Assembly (NCBI GenBank): GCA_021781535.1
Contig: JAJXWO010000020.1
Span: 1 to 63,660 of the forward strand
Direction: 5' to 3'
DNA: 63,660 nt
From: Deltaproteobacteria bacterium
Lineage (GTDB): Bacteria; Desulfobacterota; Desulfuromonadia; Geobacterales; Pseudopelobacteraceae
Both the position numbers and the translations under genes were made by a program. Every line of letters begins with the position of its first letter. The first letter of the stretch is position 1. The notes below the pieces were generated by a model that was not told the DNA's origin, did no database searches, and was given only the letters and a program-made list of their open reading frames with translations. Shown here one piece after another: positions 6,642-14,496 of the stretch.

Positions 6642-8080
6642 ACGAACTCCTCTATTCGTGGAGCAAAACGCGCCACATCTGAGTATAAAAACCCCTCTTC
6701 GCCAGCCTCTTCATTTACTCTGCACGGATTTTTCAACGTTTTTATGAATGCAGGCTTCACAAAAGTCCTGTGCCGCCCAGCTAAATCGTTAATTTCGAGG
6801 AATGCGACATACGGGCTTAGCTCCGCAAGCATCTCTTTGGTAACTTGTTTAGTTTTTACGTCAACAAGAAATTCATTCCAGTTAAAACCCAATGACATCG
6901 AGAACAGTCCACCTCCTGAGTCCGAGGCAGCAACAGTATCTTCAATGCGTTGGTATTCGATATCTTCTGACAACTTTTCAATCTCTTCACGAGTATATGC
7001 ATCGTCCACTCTAAAAACCGCAGTTATATATCGGGACTGGGTAATTCGCGTGAGTCGATCTTTATTTGATGGTAGATTCTGCATTCCAAGCCACACCGAG
7101 ATGCCTTTGCTTCTACACAGCGTAAGCAGTGCTGCCTCTGAATTTTGATCTAGTTTGAAAGTCAGGAACTCGTCGAGGATGAAGTAAACGTATTTGTCTG
7201 TTTGCTCTCGCGGAATATTTGGCCGACTCATATATTTATTAATCAGGCATGCCAACAGAGCATTGTTCACAATATCTAGTGTGGACGCGAACTGTTTAGA
7301 GTTACAGAGAAACACACGCCTGGTTTTTGTCATATCCTCAATGGTCACAAACCGCCGATTATCCTTAACACCGATATAGTACATCTGGAAAAGGAGGTTG
7401 AAGATCGGTGCAGCAGTTCCAAGCGCATCTGACTGCATCCCTGACTGTTGTCCACCAACAGCCGATTTGTATTCTTTATAAAGGCGGATGATTTCAGAAG
7501 GAATATTTTTTCTTTCAATATTTGTATCGACTATTGCAGCTGCCAGCCTCATCAGCCATGGAACCGCGTAGGTTACCCACTGTACGCCATTCTTATTGCC
7601 TTCCCCTTGAACCGACAGGAGCTTGTTCCGCCAAATCAGTTCCCCTACTTGTCGGTCTTTCCTTATCTCCTCGAAGACATCCCAGATCACGCTTCCACTG
7701 TCCTGATGGCCAACAATCATATCCTTGGTTTCATCGTAAAAGCACTGGTTGTATTCGCCTTTTGGGTCGTGAATAATGATATTTGCATTGGGTCTTTCGG
7801 CAATAACGTTGTTTAGCAAGGTTGTCTTGCCCTTACCCATTGCACCAAGGGCAAGGTTCACTGCTGCCATCCCTTCATACGGGACGTAAAGGTGCATGCG
7901 CTGGTACAATTCGTTGTCTGAATACAAAACGGAATCATTTCTGACTGCTTCATAATTTGAGGCACTCCCGACGAGCAACCGCTCGCCATTAATGTGCGAC
8001 TGAAACTTCTGGAGGTCTGCTAGTGCTGTTATTTTTTGACCTCGTTTTATTCGTACTTGAGACTGACTTTTAGTTTTCAT
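6638..8080 (-). CDS. Second coupling-type ATPase (TraD/VirD4-like)
   Basis: A 480-residue P-loop ATPase. Walker A is GAMGKGKTT at residues 79-87, Walker B is YFILDEF near residue 310, and WLGMQNLPSNKDRLTRI matches the Q-containing motif of TraD/TraG-type proteins. IIIHDPKGEY after Walker A is characteristic of the class. There are no membrane helices. It overlaps the poly-glycine gene by 4 bp and the two-helix membrane protein by 4 bp. With the ATPase at 630 it gives the plasmid two distinct coupling-type motors; which one serves the MobH-like protein cannot be told. Confidence 0.8.
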   Translation of the reverse strand: MKTKSQSQVRIKRGQKITALADLQKFQSHINGERLLVGSASNYEAVRNDSVLYSDNELYQRMHLYVPYEGMAAVNLALGAMGKGKTTLLNNVIAERPNANIIIHDPKGEYNQCFYDETKDMIVGHQDSGSVIWDVFEEIRKDRQVGELIWRNKLLSVQGEGNKNGVQWVTYAVPWLMRLAAAIVDTNIERKNIPSEIIRLYKEYKSAVGGQQSGMQSDALGTAAPIFNLLFQMYYIGVKDNRRFVTIEDMTKTRRVFLCNSKQFASTLDIVNNALLACLINKYMSRPNIPREQTDKYVYFILDEFLTFKLDQNSEAALLTLCRSKGISVWLGMQNLPSNKDRLTRITQSRYITAVFRVDDAYTREEIEKLSEDIEYQRIEDTVAASDSGGGLFSMSLGFNWNEFLVDVKTKQVTKEMLAELSPYVAFLEINDLAGRHRTFVKPAFIKTLKNPCRVNEEAGEEGFLYSDVARFAPRIEEFV

Positions 8081-8547
8081 GCATTTCTCCCTCGGGACTG
8101 TTTTTGTTTTACGTGCTGCCCCTTATTTTTGTTTTCGGGAGCTGACTTTGCCTGGTCAGTCGCACTTTGCGCCCTGTCTGCTTTGCCATGCACGCTTATT
8201 TCGGCTGCCTTTACCTGCCCGCCTGCTGAATGAGCGCCTTTTGTCGCAGCCTTATCGCCCGCACTGTTATTTTTTGATGATTCTGGACTGGGCTTTGGTT
8301 CTGGCTTTGGTTCTGGCGATGGTTTGTTGGGCGAAGGTTTCTTCTCTGGCCCTGCTTCCATCATGGGACCTCCACCACCTCCACCTCCTCCACCTCCTCC
8401 ACCTCCGCCACCTCCACCACCTCCTCCACCTCCCGCTAGGCCTGCTTTCCCGCCGCCAGAAGCCCGAGCTTCTACATGAGTTGTTTTGAACAGTGGAGTA
8501 TTTAGTCCGCCAGACAATCCACTAAAAAGTGTATTAAACAGTCCCAT
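8077..8547 (-). CDS. Poly-glycine low-complexity protein
   Basis: A 156-residue protein with an uninterrupted run of 22 glycines at about residues 39-60, encoded by a GGN trinucleotide tract at 8369..8434. Before it is a short hydrophobic N-terminus (MGLFNTLFSGLSGGLNTPLF); after it comes a PKPEPKPSPE segment and a basic Lys/Gln tail. The region looks intrinsically disordered and flexible. It overlaps the coupling ATPase by 4 bp, so it is co-translated with it. No family recognised; a tether, adhesin-like or scaffold role would be speculative. Confidence 0.65.
   Translation of the reverse strand: MGLFNTLFSGLSGGLNTPLFKTTHVEARASGGGKAGLAGGGGGGGGGGGGGGGGGGGGGGPMMEAGPEKKPSPNKPSPEPKPEPKPSPESSKNNSAGDKAATKGAHSAGGQVKAAEISVHGKADRAQSATDQAKSAPENKNKGQHVKQKQSRGRNA
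8369..8434. repeat. GGN trinucleotide microsatellite
   Basis: A run of CCA/CCT/CCG triplets on the plus strand, coding for 22 consecutive glycines on the minus strand. Triplet slippage here would change tract length without breaking the frame. Confidence 0.8.
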
Positions 8548-8549
8548 CC

Positions 8550-9485
8550 TTACCTCCTCGCAGCGGTTGCGACTTTAGTGGCCACGTTCTTCACGCCACT
8601 GCTAGCGGCAGATATTGTTTTTTGTGCAACCCCTTTAGTCTTTGCTCCTGTTTCAGACAGCACCCTTCCGCTGGCGGCAACCTTCGAGACGGTCTTTAAA
8701 GCCGATTTTGCAACTCCATTTTTTGCTTTTGCCGAAGTAGCAGCAGATCCAGTAGATGCCTTGCCGGTTTGCTTAGCTAATCCACTGCGTGAGGCTTCTT
8801 TTGCTTTTTCCAGCGTCGGTTTGACGTTCTTCGCAGAGGAACTACTATTTATTTGCGATTTGAAATCAGCCGCCGCGACTTGTCCCCGACTTTTCTGATC
8901 TGATTTCATTAGTTCGGCAACACCCTTTTGAATGCTCTGTTTATGATCAAAATAATCAGATTGTGCCTTCGCAGACGCCGCTCCACCTGTTTTAGCAGAC
9001 TCCGTTAGCCCGTTCGTCGCACGCACATAGGCCATCGCTTGAGCACCGTGCGAGCCAGAATGACCGCCACTATTGGATACGCGAAACGATGCCCCCAACG
9101 AGGCGCCCGAAGCAACTTTATGCACGGAACTGTTTTTCTTTTCTTCCGCATTTACGCCCTTATTTTCCTTCTTGACCTCAGACTTCTCGTCCTTTTTTGC
9201 GACCTTCATTTGCTCCATTTTCTGTTGATGCATTTCCTTGTTCATCGCAATTCGGTCTTTAACTTCCTGGATTTTGAGCTTTTGCATCTCAACATCGTAT
9301 TTATTTGCTTTGCCGACACCATCACCTTTGGTGTTATCCCAAAGGCTTTGACCAATTCCCGCCAGCGCTGCCGCACCGGCTAACAAAGCAATCGGTGAGG
9401 CCACAACAGCTAAAGCACCGGCTATTGCAAGCGCTCCAATAACATTTCCAACCTCATTTCGGTCCTTTGAATTATACCCATCCAT
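8550..9485 (-). CDS. Ala/Lys-rich membrane-linked protein
   Basis: A 311-residue protein with a hydrophobic hairpin near the start (VIGALAIAGALAVVASPIA), a charged coiled-coil stretch at roughly residues 65-115 (MQKLKIQEVKDRIAMNKEM), and a long low-complexity tail rich in Ala, Ser, Lys and Gly. The tail composition resembles histone H1-like or DNA-coating segments. It sits 2 bp from the poly-glycine gene in the same operon. No family recognised; a membrane anchor with a basic nucleic-acid-binding tail is one reading. Confidence 0.6.
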   Translation of the reverse strand: MDGYNSKDRNEVGNVIGALAIAGALAVVASPIALLAGAAALAGIGQSLWDNTKGDGVGKANKYDVEMQKLKIQEVKDRIAMNKEMHQQKMEQMKVAKKDEKSEVKKENKGVNAEEKKNSSVHKVASGASLGASFRVSNSGGHSGSHGAQAMAYVRATNGLTESAKTGGAASAKAQSDYFDHKQSIQKGVAELMKSDQKSRGQVAAADFKSQINSSSSAKNVKPTLEKAKEASRSGLAKQTGKASTGSAATSAKAKNGVAKSALKTVSKVAASGRVLSETGAKTKGVAQKTISAASSGVKNVATKVATAARR

Positions 9486-9499
9486 TTTTCACCCCTGCA

Positions 9500-9814
9500 T
9501 TATTGCAAGCGCAGACTAATTACCGTCCGCTCCAAATCAGCCATTCTGCCCAAAAGAGTTGAAATCGTTTCTTCCTGCTTCTGAATAATTTCAGCAAGAA
9601 CCACGACTTGATCAGATATCGCGCCCTGCATTTCATAGATATCTGCAACATTGAGATTCAAGTTCTGTACAGTTTCTCCGAGCGCATCGAGCTCCTGTCT
9701 CTGCATCTCGAAAGATTCAGCAGCGGCTTTTACCGTCTCCGGGTCGCGCATCAGTTCAGTGAGAAAAGAAAAAAACTCGGGTGATTTTTCGGCAATTTGA
9801 TCTTGATTTTCCAT
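9500..9814 (-). CDS. Small coiled-coil protein
   Basis: A 104-residue acidic protein, largely coiled coil from about residue 40 (LDALGETVQNLNLNVADIYEM through TISTLLGRMADLERTV). No signal peptide and no cysteines. GGAGGTAGTAAAC stands ahead of the ATG. It lies between an Ala/Lys-rich protein and an exported protein in the transfer-like operon; an oligomerising structural subunit is likely, but the partner is unknown. Confidence 0.65.
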   Translation of the reverse strand: MENQDQIAEKSPEFFSFLTELMRDPETVKAAAESFEMQRQELDALGETVQNLNLNVADIYEMQGAISDQVVVLAEIIQKQEETISTLLGRMADLERTVISLRLQ

Positions 9815-9879
9815 GTTTACTACCTCCGTTTTAGTTATTCGATTTGTTCTAATATGCGTGATAATTGACTATCCCCAGC

Positions 9880-10926
9880 TTATCTCACACCCAAAAATCC
9901 AAGCATTTTGCCAGGGTCTGTTTTATCTTCCGCAGCTTGTAGTGCAACCTGCACACCCTTTGTCGTTTTGAGAGCCGTGCTGTAAACAATGCGTTTGACA
10001 GCCGCAGCTTCTACTGCTTTGCCATGTGAGGAGGCCCATTTCACGTAATCGTCCATAGTCGTCGCAATTCCGCTGAACGTTTCATCACTTTTCGCATGCG
10101 TTTCCGCGTCCTTCATTGATTCTGACATACTCGCCTGAACGGCCACCTGTACTCCACCTGCTGAATCAGGCCCAAAAATGCCACGACCGCCGCAAATTAA
10201 TTCAGGTAGCCCTTTGATGTTTGCAACGTCAAGAACACATGACCCACACGTTATCTTTGTGAATTGGCCTGTAAACCGACAATTTCCTGTCAGATCAGGA
10301 ACTATTGTGATCGCCATGAGGCCTGCTCTATCGTTTTGGGCTGTTAATCTGGCAAGTTCCTCCCAATCTCGGACTCCAACTCCCTCCAGTTTTTTTGCCT
10401 TGCTCAAATTATTCAATATCCACTGCCCTGTTCGATATAGTTCAGTCATATACTGCCTAACCAGGTCAGTTTTCAGGTATCTATCAGCAACCTCGTTGTT
10501 GCCCGCCATCGCCTGCAGGTTTGATCGATATGTTAAATTTCTGCCTAAGGGATTGATAAGCAGGTTGTCGATTATAAGCTCGCGTACGATGCCAGCATCC
10601 TTCGCTGCCTGCGCATATACACCAACAACATTCAGCGTAGTGTTCAATGAGGAACTGCGCATTTTATCAAGAGAGCGACTGACCTCATCCCGGACCGAGT
10701 GACGCTTTCCGGAATCTTTTTTGTGCGATGTCCCTCCACCCTTGTCTTGTGTATGCGTATTATGCACGCGCTCAGTTCTATTTTTTTCACCGCTTTCTGT
10801 TTGGCCAGTATCATTTGTATCGTTAGCGTTGGACTGCACTCCTACCGCTCCGCTTGCACCGGCGAAGGTCGCTGAGAACATAACCAATGACAAAACTACG
10901 GCAAGCCGTCTTCCGATGTTAAACAT
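9880..10926 (-). CDS. Large exported protein of the transfer-like operon
   Basis: A 348-residue protein with a signal peptide (LAVVLSLVMFSATFAGASG). Residues about 30-75 are Asn/Thr/His/Lys-rich and disordered; the rest is helical, with three to four cysteines clustered in NCRFTGQFTKITCGSCVLD. The overlap of 31 bp with the membrane protein at 10896 ties the two. It could be a surface or periplasmic part of a transfer apparatus. No similarity to standard Tra or VirB proteins is visible. Confidence 0.6.
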   Translation of the reverse strand: MFNIGRRLAVVLSLVMFSATFAGASGAVGVQSNANDTNDTGQTESGEKNRTERVHNTHTQDKGGGTSHKKDSGKRHSVRDEVSRSLDKMRSSSLNTTLNVVGVYAQAAKDAGIVRELIIDNLLINPLGRNLTYRSNLQAMAGNNEVADRYLKTDLVRQYMTELYRTGQWILNNLSKAKKLEGVGVRDWEELARLTAQNDRAGLMAITIVPDLTGNCRFTGQFTKITCGSCVLDVANIKGLPELICGGRGIFGPDSAGGVQVAVQASMSESMKDAETHAKSDETFSGIATTMDDYVKWASSHGKAVEAAAVKRIVYSTALKTTKGVQVALQAAEDKTDPGKMLGFLGVR

Positions 10927-11435
10927 GATTTTCCTCCCCTCTTGATGGCGTCCGTAATGAACGGCCGCAAAGAAATTAAAATAAAAACCAACAAGACGAC
11001 ACTTCCTCCTGCCAGGGGGGCGAACGGTAACGGTTTTTGATGTATGGACTCCACAAAACCGTCATAAAACATCTTGATTTGGCCAGACATCGACATTGTT
11101 ACCGCTTTTTTCGCTTCAACATCAGCCTTGTGTTGCATCGCCACAGCCAATCTGGCCTTGGCCGGACCACATCCGAGACTCTCCTCATTCCCGCTCAAAG
11201 AAAACGCACCACATTTCAAATCCACATCCATTTGCGCTCTATCAACTTTTTGATCGGCCAAGATCATAATTTCGGCAATATTTGTCTGAAATACTGTTTC
11301 CCACACTGTATGTATCCGGCCAAGGAACCCACTTATGAACATGTAAAAAATGTATGCAATGAGAACCAAAAGCAAACCCAAGACCATAAACTTAAGTTTC
11401 GCCTGAAAAAATGGCCATACCCTATCAAAAAACAT
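10896..11435 (-). CDS. Membrane protein with helices at both ends
   Basis: A 179-residue protein with an N-terminal helix (FMVLGLLLVLIAYIFYMFISG) and a C-terminal helix (LAGGSVVLLVFILISL), enclosing a soluble domain of about 90 residues with two cysteines (LKCGAFSL and LGCGPAK). The C-terminus is basic. GGAGGGGTAACG precedes the start. It overlaps the exported protein gene by 31 bp. Topology fits an inner-membrane scaffold with a periplasmic loop. Family not recognised. Confidence 0.65.
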   Translation of the reverse strand: MFFDRVWPFFQAKLKFMVLGLLLVLIAYIFYMFISGFLGRIHTVWETVFQTNIAEIMILADQKVDRAQMDVDLKCGAFSLSGNEESLGCGPAKARLAVAMQHKADVEAKKAVTMSMSGQIKMFYDGFVESIHQKPLPFAPLAGGSVVLLVFILISLRPFITDAIKRGGKSCLTSEDGLP

Positions 11436-11466
11436 TCGTTACCCCTCCTTTTCTTGAAAAAATAAT

Positions 11467-11516
11467 GTTGTACACCCGCTTGAGGTGCAACAAGATTTAC
11501 TGATAACAGTTGTACA
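11467..11516. promoter_or_regulatory. Paired GTTGTACA sites
   Basis: GTTGTACA occurs at 11467..11474 and 11509..11516, 42 bp apart, in the 180-bp gap between two minus-strand genes. The second extends to the palindrome TTGTACAA. Possible operators for an internal promoter of the transfer-like operon. Confidence 0.35.
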
Positions 11517-11615
11517 ATCAGGTTAAAAATCCAGTAATGAATAAATCCTCTATAGAAATACTCTCAGCTTAAACGACCAACGCGAACCAATATTTTAATT
11601 TCAAAATGGACATTT

Positions 11616-12197
11616 CTAATCACCTCCATTTCTTGCAAAAATCAATGACGCTGGCAACATGGCCAGCGTATGTGGCGAATACAAGTATCCAAAAGCCAGA
11701 ATAAACACTGTACCGTAAATAGACATTGATGATAACCAACACCATTTGTTAGTCAGTCGGTACTGCATAAACGCAGACAACATGAAGCTTGGTATTAACA
11801 GTAACCAAGAACTATAGGCCGCTATAACTCCGGCAAACAAGCCAACGTAACCAATGCGTTCCATGTTCCGGATTTTAATTTCTTTCCGCTTCGCTTCTTG
11901 ATCCTCACTAACAGGTATCTTGATGTTGATATTCCTTGGCTCCCACACGCCGAGTAAGTGTGCTCTCAATTCTTCCCTCTTTGACCCCCATCCTCGTCCA
12001 GTTGTGAGCTCAATCAAATTGTAGCGCGATTGCTTCTGCGCTTCTGGCTTAGATACAGGCATGTCATCCTTTTTATGATCTACAAAAAAAATAATTATTG
12101 CCGAAAGTCCGTAGTACGGCAGGATATAAAGCACACTCCCATCAAGGCCAAACGCTGCAACTGCAATAGCCAATAAAGCTGAAAATTTCAGGCCCAT
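11616..12197 (-). CDS. Membrane protein behind the XRE regulator
   Basis: A protein of about 193 residues with three to five hydrophobic helices: two at the start (FSALLAIAVAAFGLDG, ILPYYGLSAIIIFFV) and more after residue 110 (GYVGLFAGVIAAYSS, WLLLIPSFMLSAFM, YGTVFILAFGYLY). A cytoplasmic loop with KREELRAHLLGVWEPRN lies between. I chose ATG 12197 because GGAGG precedes it and TGATG couples it to the XRE gene. No family recognised. Confidence 0.65.
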   Translation of the reverse strand: MGLKFSALLAIAVAAFGLDGSVLYILPYYGLSAIIIFFVDHKKDDMPVSKPEAQKQSRYNLIELTTGRGWGSKREELRAHLLGVWEPRNINIKIPVSEDQEAKRKEIKIRNMERIGYVGLFAGVIAAYSSWLLLIPSFMLSAFMQYRLTNKWCWLSSMSIYGTVFILAFGYLYSPHTLAMLPASLIFARNGGD

Positions 12198-12475
12198 CAC
12201 ACCCCTCCATTTATGCTTTTTCCATCCACACAATCACAATCCGCAGGGTGGGGACAAAAACACAACTGGCTCGTGTTCAATTTTCTCAACGTAGCGATAT
12301 CAACACCCATTACAGACGCCACTGCCAACGCCAAAACTTTGCTAAATTTCTTTTTGTTACTTTCAATTCTGCTGACCTGGCTCGGGTACAAACCAAGCAT
12401 TATTGCAAGCTGGAATTGAGTGACACCCATTTTTATTCTGATCAGCCGTAGTTTCTTGCCGTCATATTCCTCCAT
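12197..12475 (-). CDS. XRE-family regulator at head of transfer operon
   Basis: A 92-residue protein with a helix-turn-helix of the XRE/Cro type at about residues 8-60 (MGVTQFQLAIMLGLYPSQVSRIES). The tail has a cysteine cluster (CFCPHPADCDC) coded by one of the three copies of the shared 23-bp element. It is divergent from the second XRE gene across a short operator-rich gap, the classic layout of a control switch. It probably governs the transfer-like operon that follows it. Confidence 0.8.
   Translation of the reverse strand: MEEYDGKKLRLIRIKMGVTQFQLAIMLGLYPSQVSRIESNKKKFSKVLALAVASVMGVDIATLRKLNTSQLCFCPHPADCDCVDGKSINGGV
12236..12258 (-). promoter_or_regulatory. Shared 23-bp element, copy 1
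   Basis: Contains AATCCGCAGGGTGGGGAC and is identical over 23 bases to 40820..40842. On the minus strand it reads TTTGTCCCCACCCTGCGG and lies 39 bp before the start at 12197. The other two copies lie at similar distances before minus-strand starts. Confidence 0.65.
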
Positions 12476-12499
12476 TTTTCCCTCCTAATTATTATAAAA

Positions 12500-12565
12500 C
12501 TATGACATGACAGTAACACGTGTTAATTATATCGGTCAATAACATTTGTCATGCTGTATGACACA
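12500..12565. promoter_or_regulatory. Divergent operator region
   Basis: Between two divergent XRE genes. It holds the perfect palindrome AACACGTGTT (12515..12524) and the dyad TGTCAT-5-ATGACA (12547..12563, extended arms with one mismatch), plus direct ATGACATGACA half-sites at 12502..12512. These are good candidates for binding by either regulator. Confidence 0.6.
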
Positions 12566-12624
12566 TGTTGTTTTTTTTATTTATTTGCTGTAAGGTAAGT
12601 TCAGAAAAAATGGAGGTAAAAGAT

Positions 12625-13368
12625 ATGGACGACGCATCGAAAATACGCATATTTAGGGCGCTACACGGTTTGGGACAGGTAGATTTTGGCCACTATATGG
12701 GCGCAGATCGGCCAGCTGTTGCCAAATGGGAAAAGGGCGTGTATCTACCGCAGCCAGAGGAAATGCAAAAAATAGACATTTATAACTGGATCCGTGCCGG
12801 GAGCCGCCTACCCTCTCAGCTATTTGTGCCGCTAATTCCAGATTTGACTATCAGGCCTCAGGCTATCAATCATTTCCTAAATACTATTAGAGATCTCCTG
12901 CCTGAGTTTTGCACGGCTGAGTCTATATCAGCAGATTCTGTGGAATTGTTCACTCTGGATGATGCAGATATTTTAAAGCTCGGACCGCACGTTCTGTTTT
13001 TGTTCGGCGCGATGAAAACCATTCCGGGATTTATTCCAGATCATTTAAAGCCGGACGCACCCAAACATATGACTGGGGTTGTTTTGGCTGAAACAATTAA
13101 AACCGAAGCAGATGTGAAGCTTATTCTGAGGCGAATAAACTGTAATGAGGGTGTTGTTAACAATATTAAGTGCTTCCGGCTAAAGGACGTCAAGTGGGAT
13201 GGATTCACCGTTCTGGACTTTTCACTAACTATAAAAAACGTTGATACGGCTCTCAGGCATGAGATTGAATCATTAATTGAGGAATCAATCAAAAAATCAA
13301 TAGCTGCCAGATTTGAGTCAAGCAATCCGCAGCCAATTGTCGAAATAAAATTCCAAAAGGTTATTTGA
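12625..13368 (+). CDS. XRE-type regulator with long C-terminal domain
   Basis: A 247-residue protein counted from ATG 12625, which has GGAGGT seven bases upstream; an earlier ATG at 12565 lacks a site. Residues 5-50 form an XRE helix-turn-helix (RALHGLGQVDFGHYMGADRPAVAKWEKG). The remaining 190 residues are a mixed helix/strand domain without recognised family and may sense a ligand or oligomerise. It faces the XRE gene at 12475 across shared operators, suggesting mutual control of transfer and partition genes. Confidence 0.75.
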   Translation: MDDASKIRIFRALHGLGQVDFGHYMGADRPAVAKWEKGVYLPQPEEMQKIDIYNWIRAGSRLPSQLFVPLIPDLTIRPQAINHFLNTIRDLLPEFCTAESISADSVELFTLDDADILKLGPHVLFLFGAMKTIPGFIPDHLKPDAPKHMTGVVLAETIKTEADVKLILRRINCNEGVVNNIKCFRLKDVKWDGFTVLDFSLTIKNVDTALRHEIESLIEESIKKSIAARFESSNPQPIVEIKFQKVI

Positions 13369-13698
13369 TAGTAATGTCAATTTAGGGACCTCTCTCTGAG
13401 CATATGCCTGCTTGCCTGCTTGCTTGCTGAAGAGCTTGTTGAATAGGTGTTTAACAGGTGATCTCTAAGAGGATTCTACCTATGGAAGCAAAAGATGATC
13501 TGAGCAAAATTTTCAAATCTTTTCCATAGATCGTATTGTTAATTCTATATGACGTCATCACTGGCAACCATCTCATCAAGCTCGATCTTATGTTAGTGCG
13601 ACAACCTGAATAAACATACTCCCCATTATCACTAAAATAATATTGACAATTAAATACTTAGGGTTATATATACCATTCATCATACGTGGAGGGTATAT
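13369..13698. other. Gap ahead of parA
   Basis: 330 bp without a gene. It has a short tandem tract GCCTGCTT/GCCTGCTT/GCTTGCTG at about 13404..13430, and the parA promoter at its right end. Nothing else stands out. Confidence 0.55.
13643..13670 (+). promoter_or_regulatory. Predicted parA promoter
   Basis: TTGACA at 13643..13648 and TATATA at 13665..13670 with a 16-base spacer, 29 bp before the start codon. ATATATAC (13666..13673) and GTATATAT (13693..13700) are complementary and flank the ribosome site, giving either an operator or a hairpin covering the start. Confidence 0.65.
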
Positions 13699-14496
13699 AT
13701 GATCATTGCAATGGTTAATAATAAAGGGGGTGTCGGGAAGACGGTATCCTCTGTCAACCTAGCCGCAGCCCTGGCCAATCGTGGAAAAAAAGTGTTACTC
13801 ATCGACAATGATCCGCAGTGCAATGCAACCTCTCTCCTGCTCGGCGACATGACTCCAGATAACACACTCTACGAGGCCTACACAGAAAATACCCCCATCA
13901 ACAAATGCATCTACCCTACCCAGTTTGGCGTAGATATCGTCCCTAACGCTCAAATAACTTCTCAGATCGAAGCTGATCTGTATCAGGACACAGCCCGCAG
14001 CTATGCCCTTTTGAAAAACTTTGCCCGAGAATACGCAGCTGAACACTACGATATTACTATAATTGACTGCCCCCCAAGCCTTGGCTTGTGGGTAATTCAG
14101 GCCATGTCATGCGCCGACGGAATAATTGTTCCGATTGAAGCTGGCAGCCGCTTCTCGTTGGACGGTCTAGCGTCGATATACACCTCTATTGAGAGCATCC
14201 GCGCCACCAAAATCAACAAAGAGCTGCGTTTCCTAAAGACTCTGGTCAACAAAGTCGACATGCGAACTTCATCTTCAAAAGTGATCATTGAAAAGGTGCG
14301 CGAGCTCTATCCGGACAACACTTTTGAAACAACAATTCCAACTAACGACAGCATCAAACAGGCCGAACTTCAAAGGACAACTTGCCTGAAATACGATCCT
14401 CAGTCCAGTGGCAGCAAACGTTACCGGGCCTTGGCTGACGAATTGATCGCTTTGATTGATGATGAAAAACAACAACCGAGTCTGATCAATGGCTAA
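13699..14496 (+). CDS. parA: ParA partition ATPase
   Basis: A 265-residue Walker-type ATPase that moves plasmid copies apart with a centromere-binding partner. The deviant Walker A is KGGVGKT at residues 9-15, followed by IDNDPQCNATS and IIDCPPSLG (Walker B region). It lacks an N-terminal helix-turn-helix, so it is the short (type Ib-like) form. GGAGG precedes the ATG. It overlaps the next gene by 8 bp. Two GACGGT sites lie inside it (13744 and 14161), in the same sequence family as the array in the next gene. Confidence 0.9.
   Translation: MIIAMVNNKGGVGKTVSSVNLAAALANRGKKVLLIDNDPQCNATSLLLGDMTPDNTLYEAYTENTPINKCIYPTQFGVDIVPNAQITSQIEADLYQDTARSYALLKNFAREYAAEHYDITIIDCPPSLGLWVIQAMSCADGIIVPIEAGSRFSLDGLASIYTSIESIRATKINKELRFLKTLVNKVDMRTSSSKVIIEKVRELYPDNTFETTIPTNDSIKQAELQRTTCLKYDPQSSGSKRYRALADELIALIDDEKQQPSLING

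Noticed and set aside
8079..8489. Plus-strand frame rich in Leu and His
   Set aside because: It is the antisense of the poly-glycine gene; the repeat explains the odd composition.
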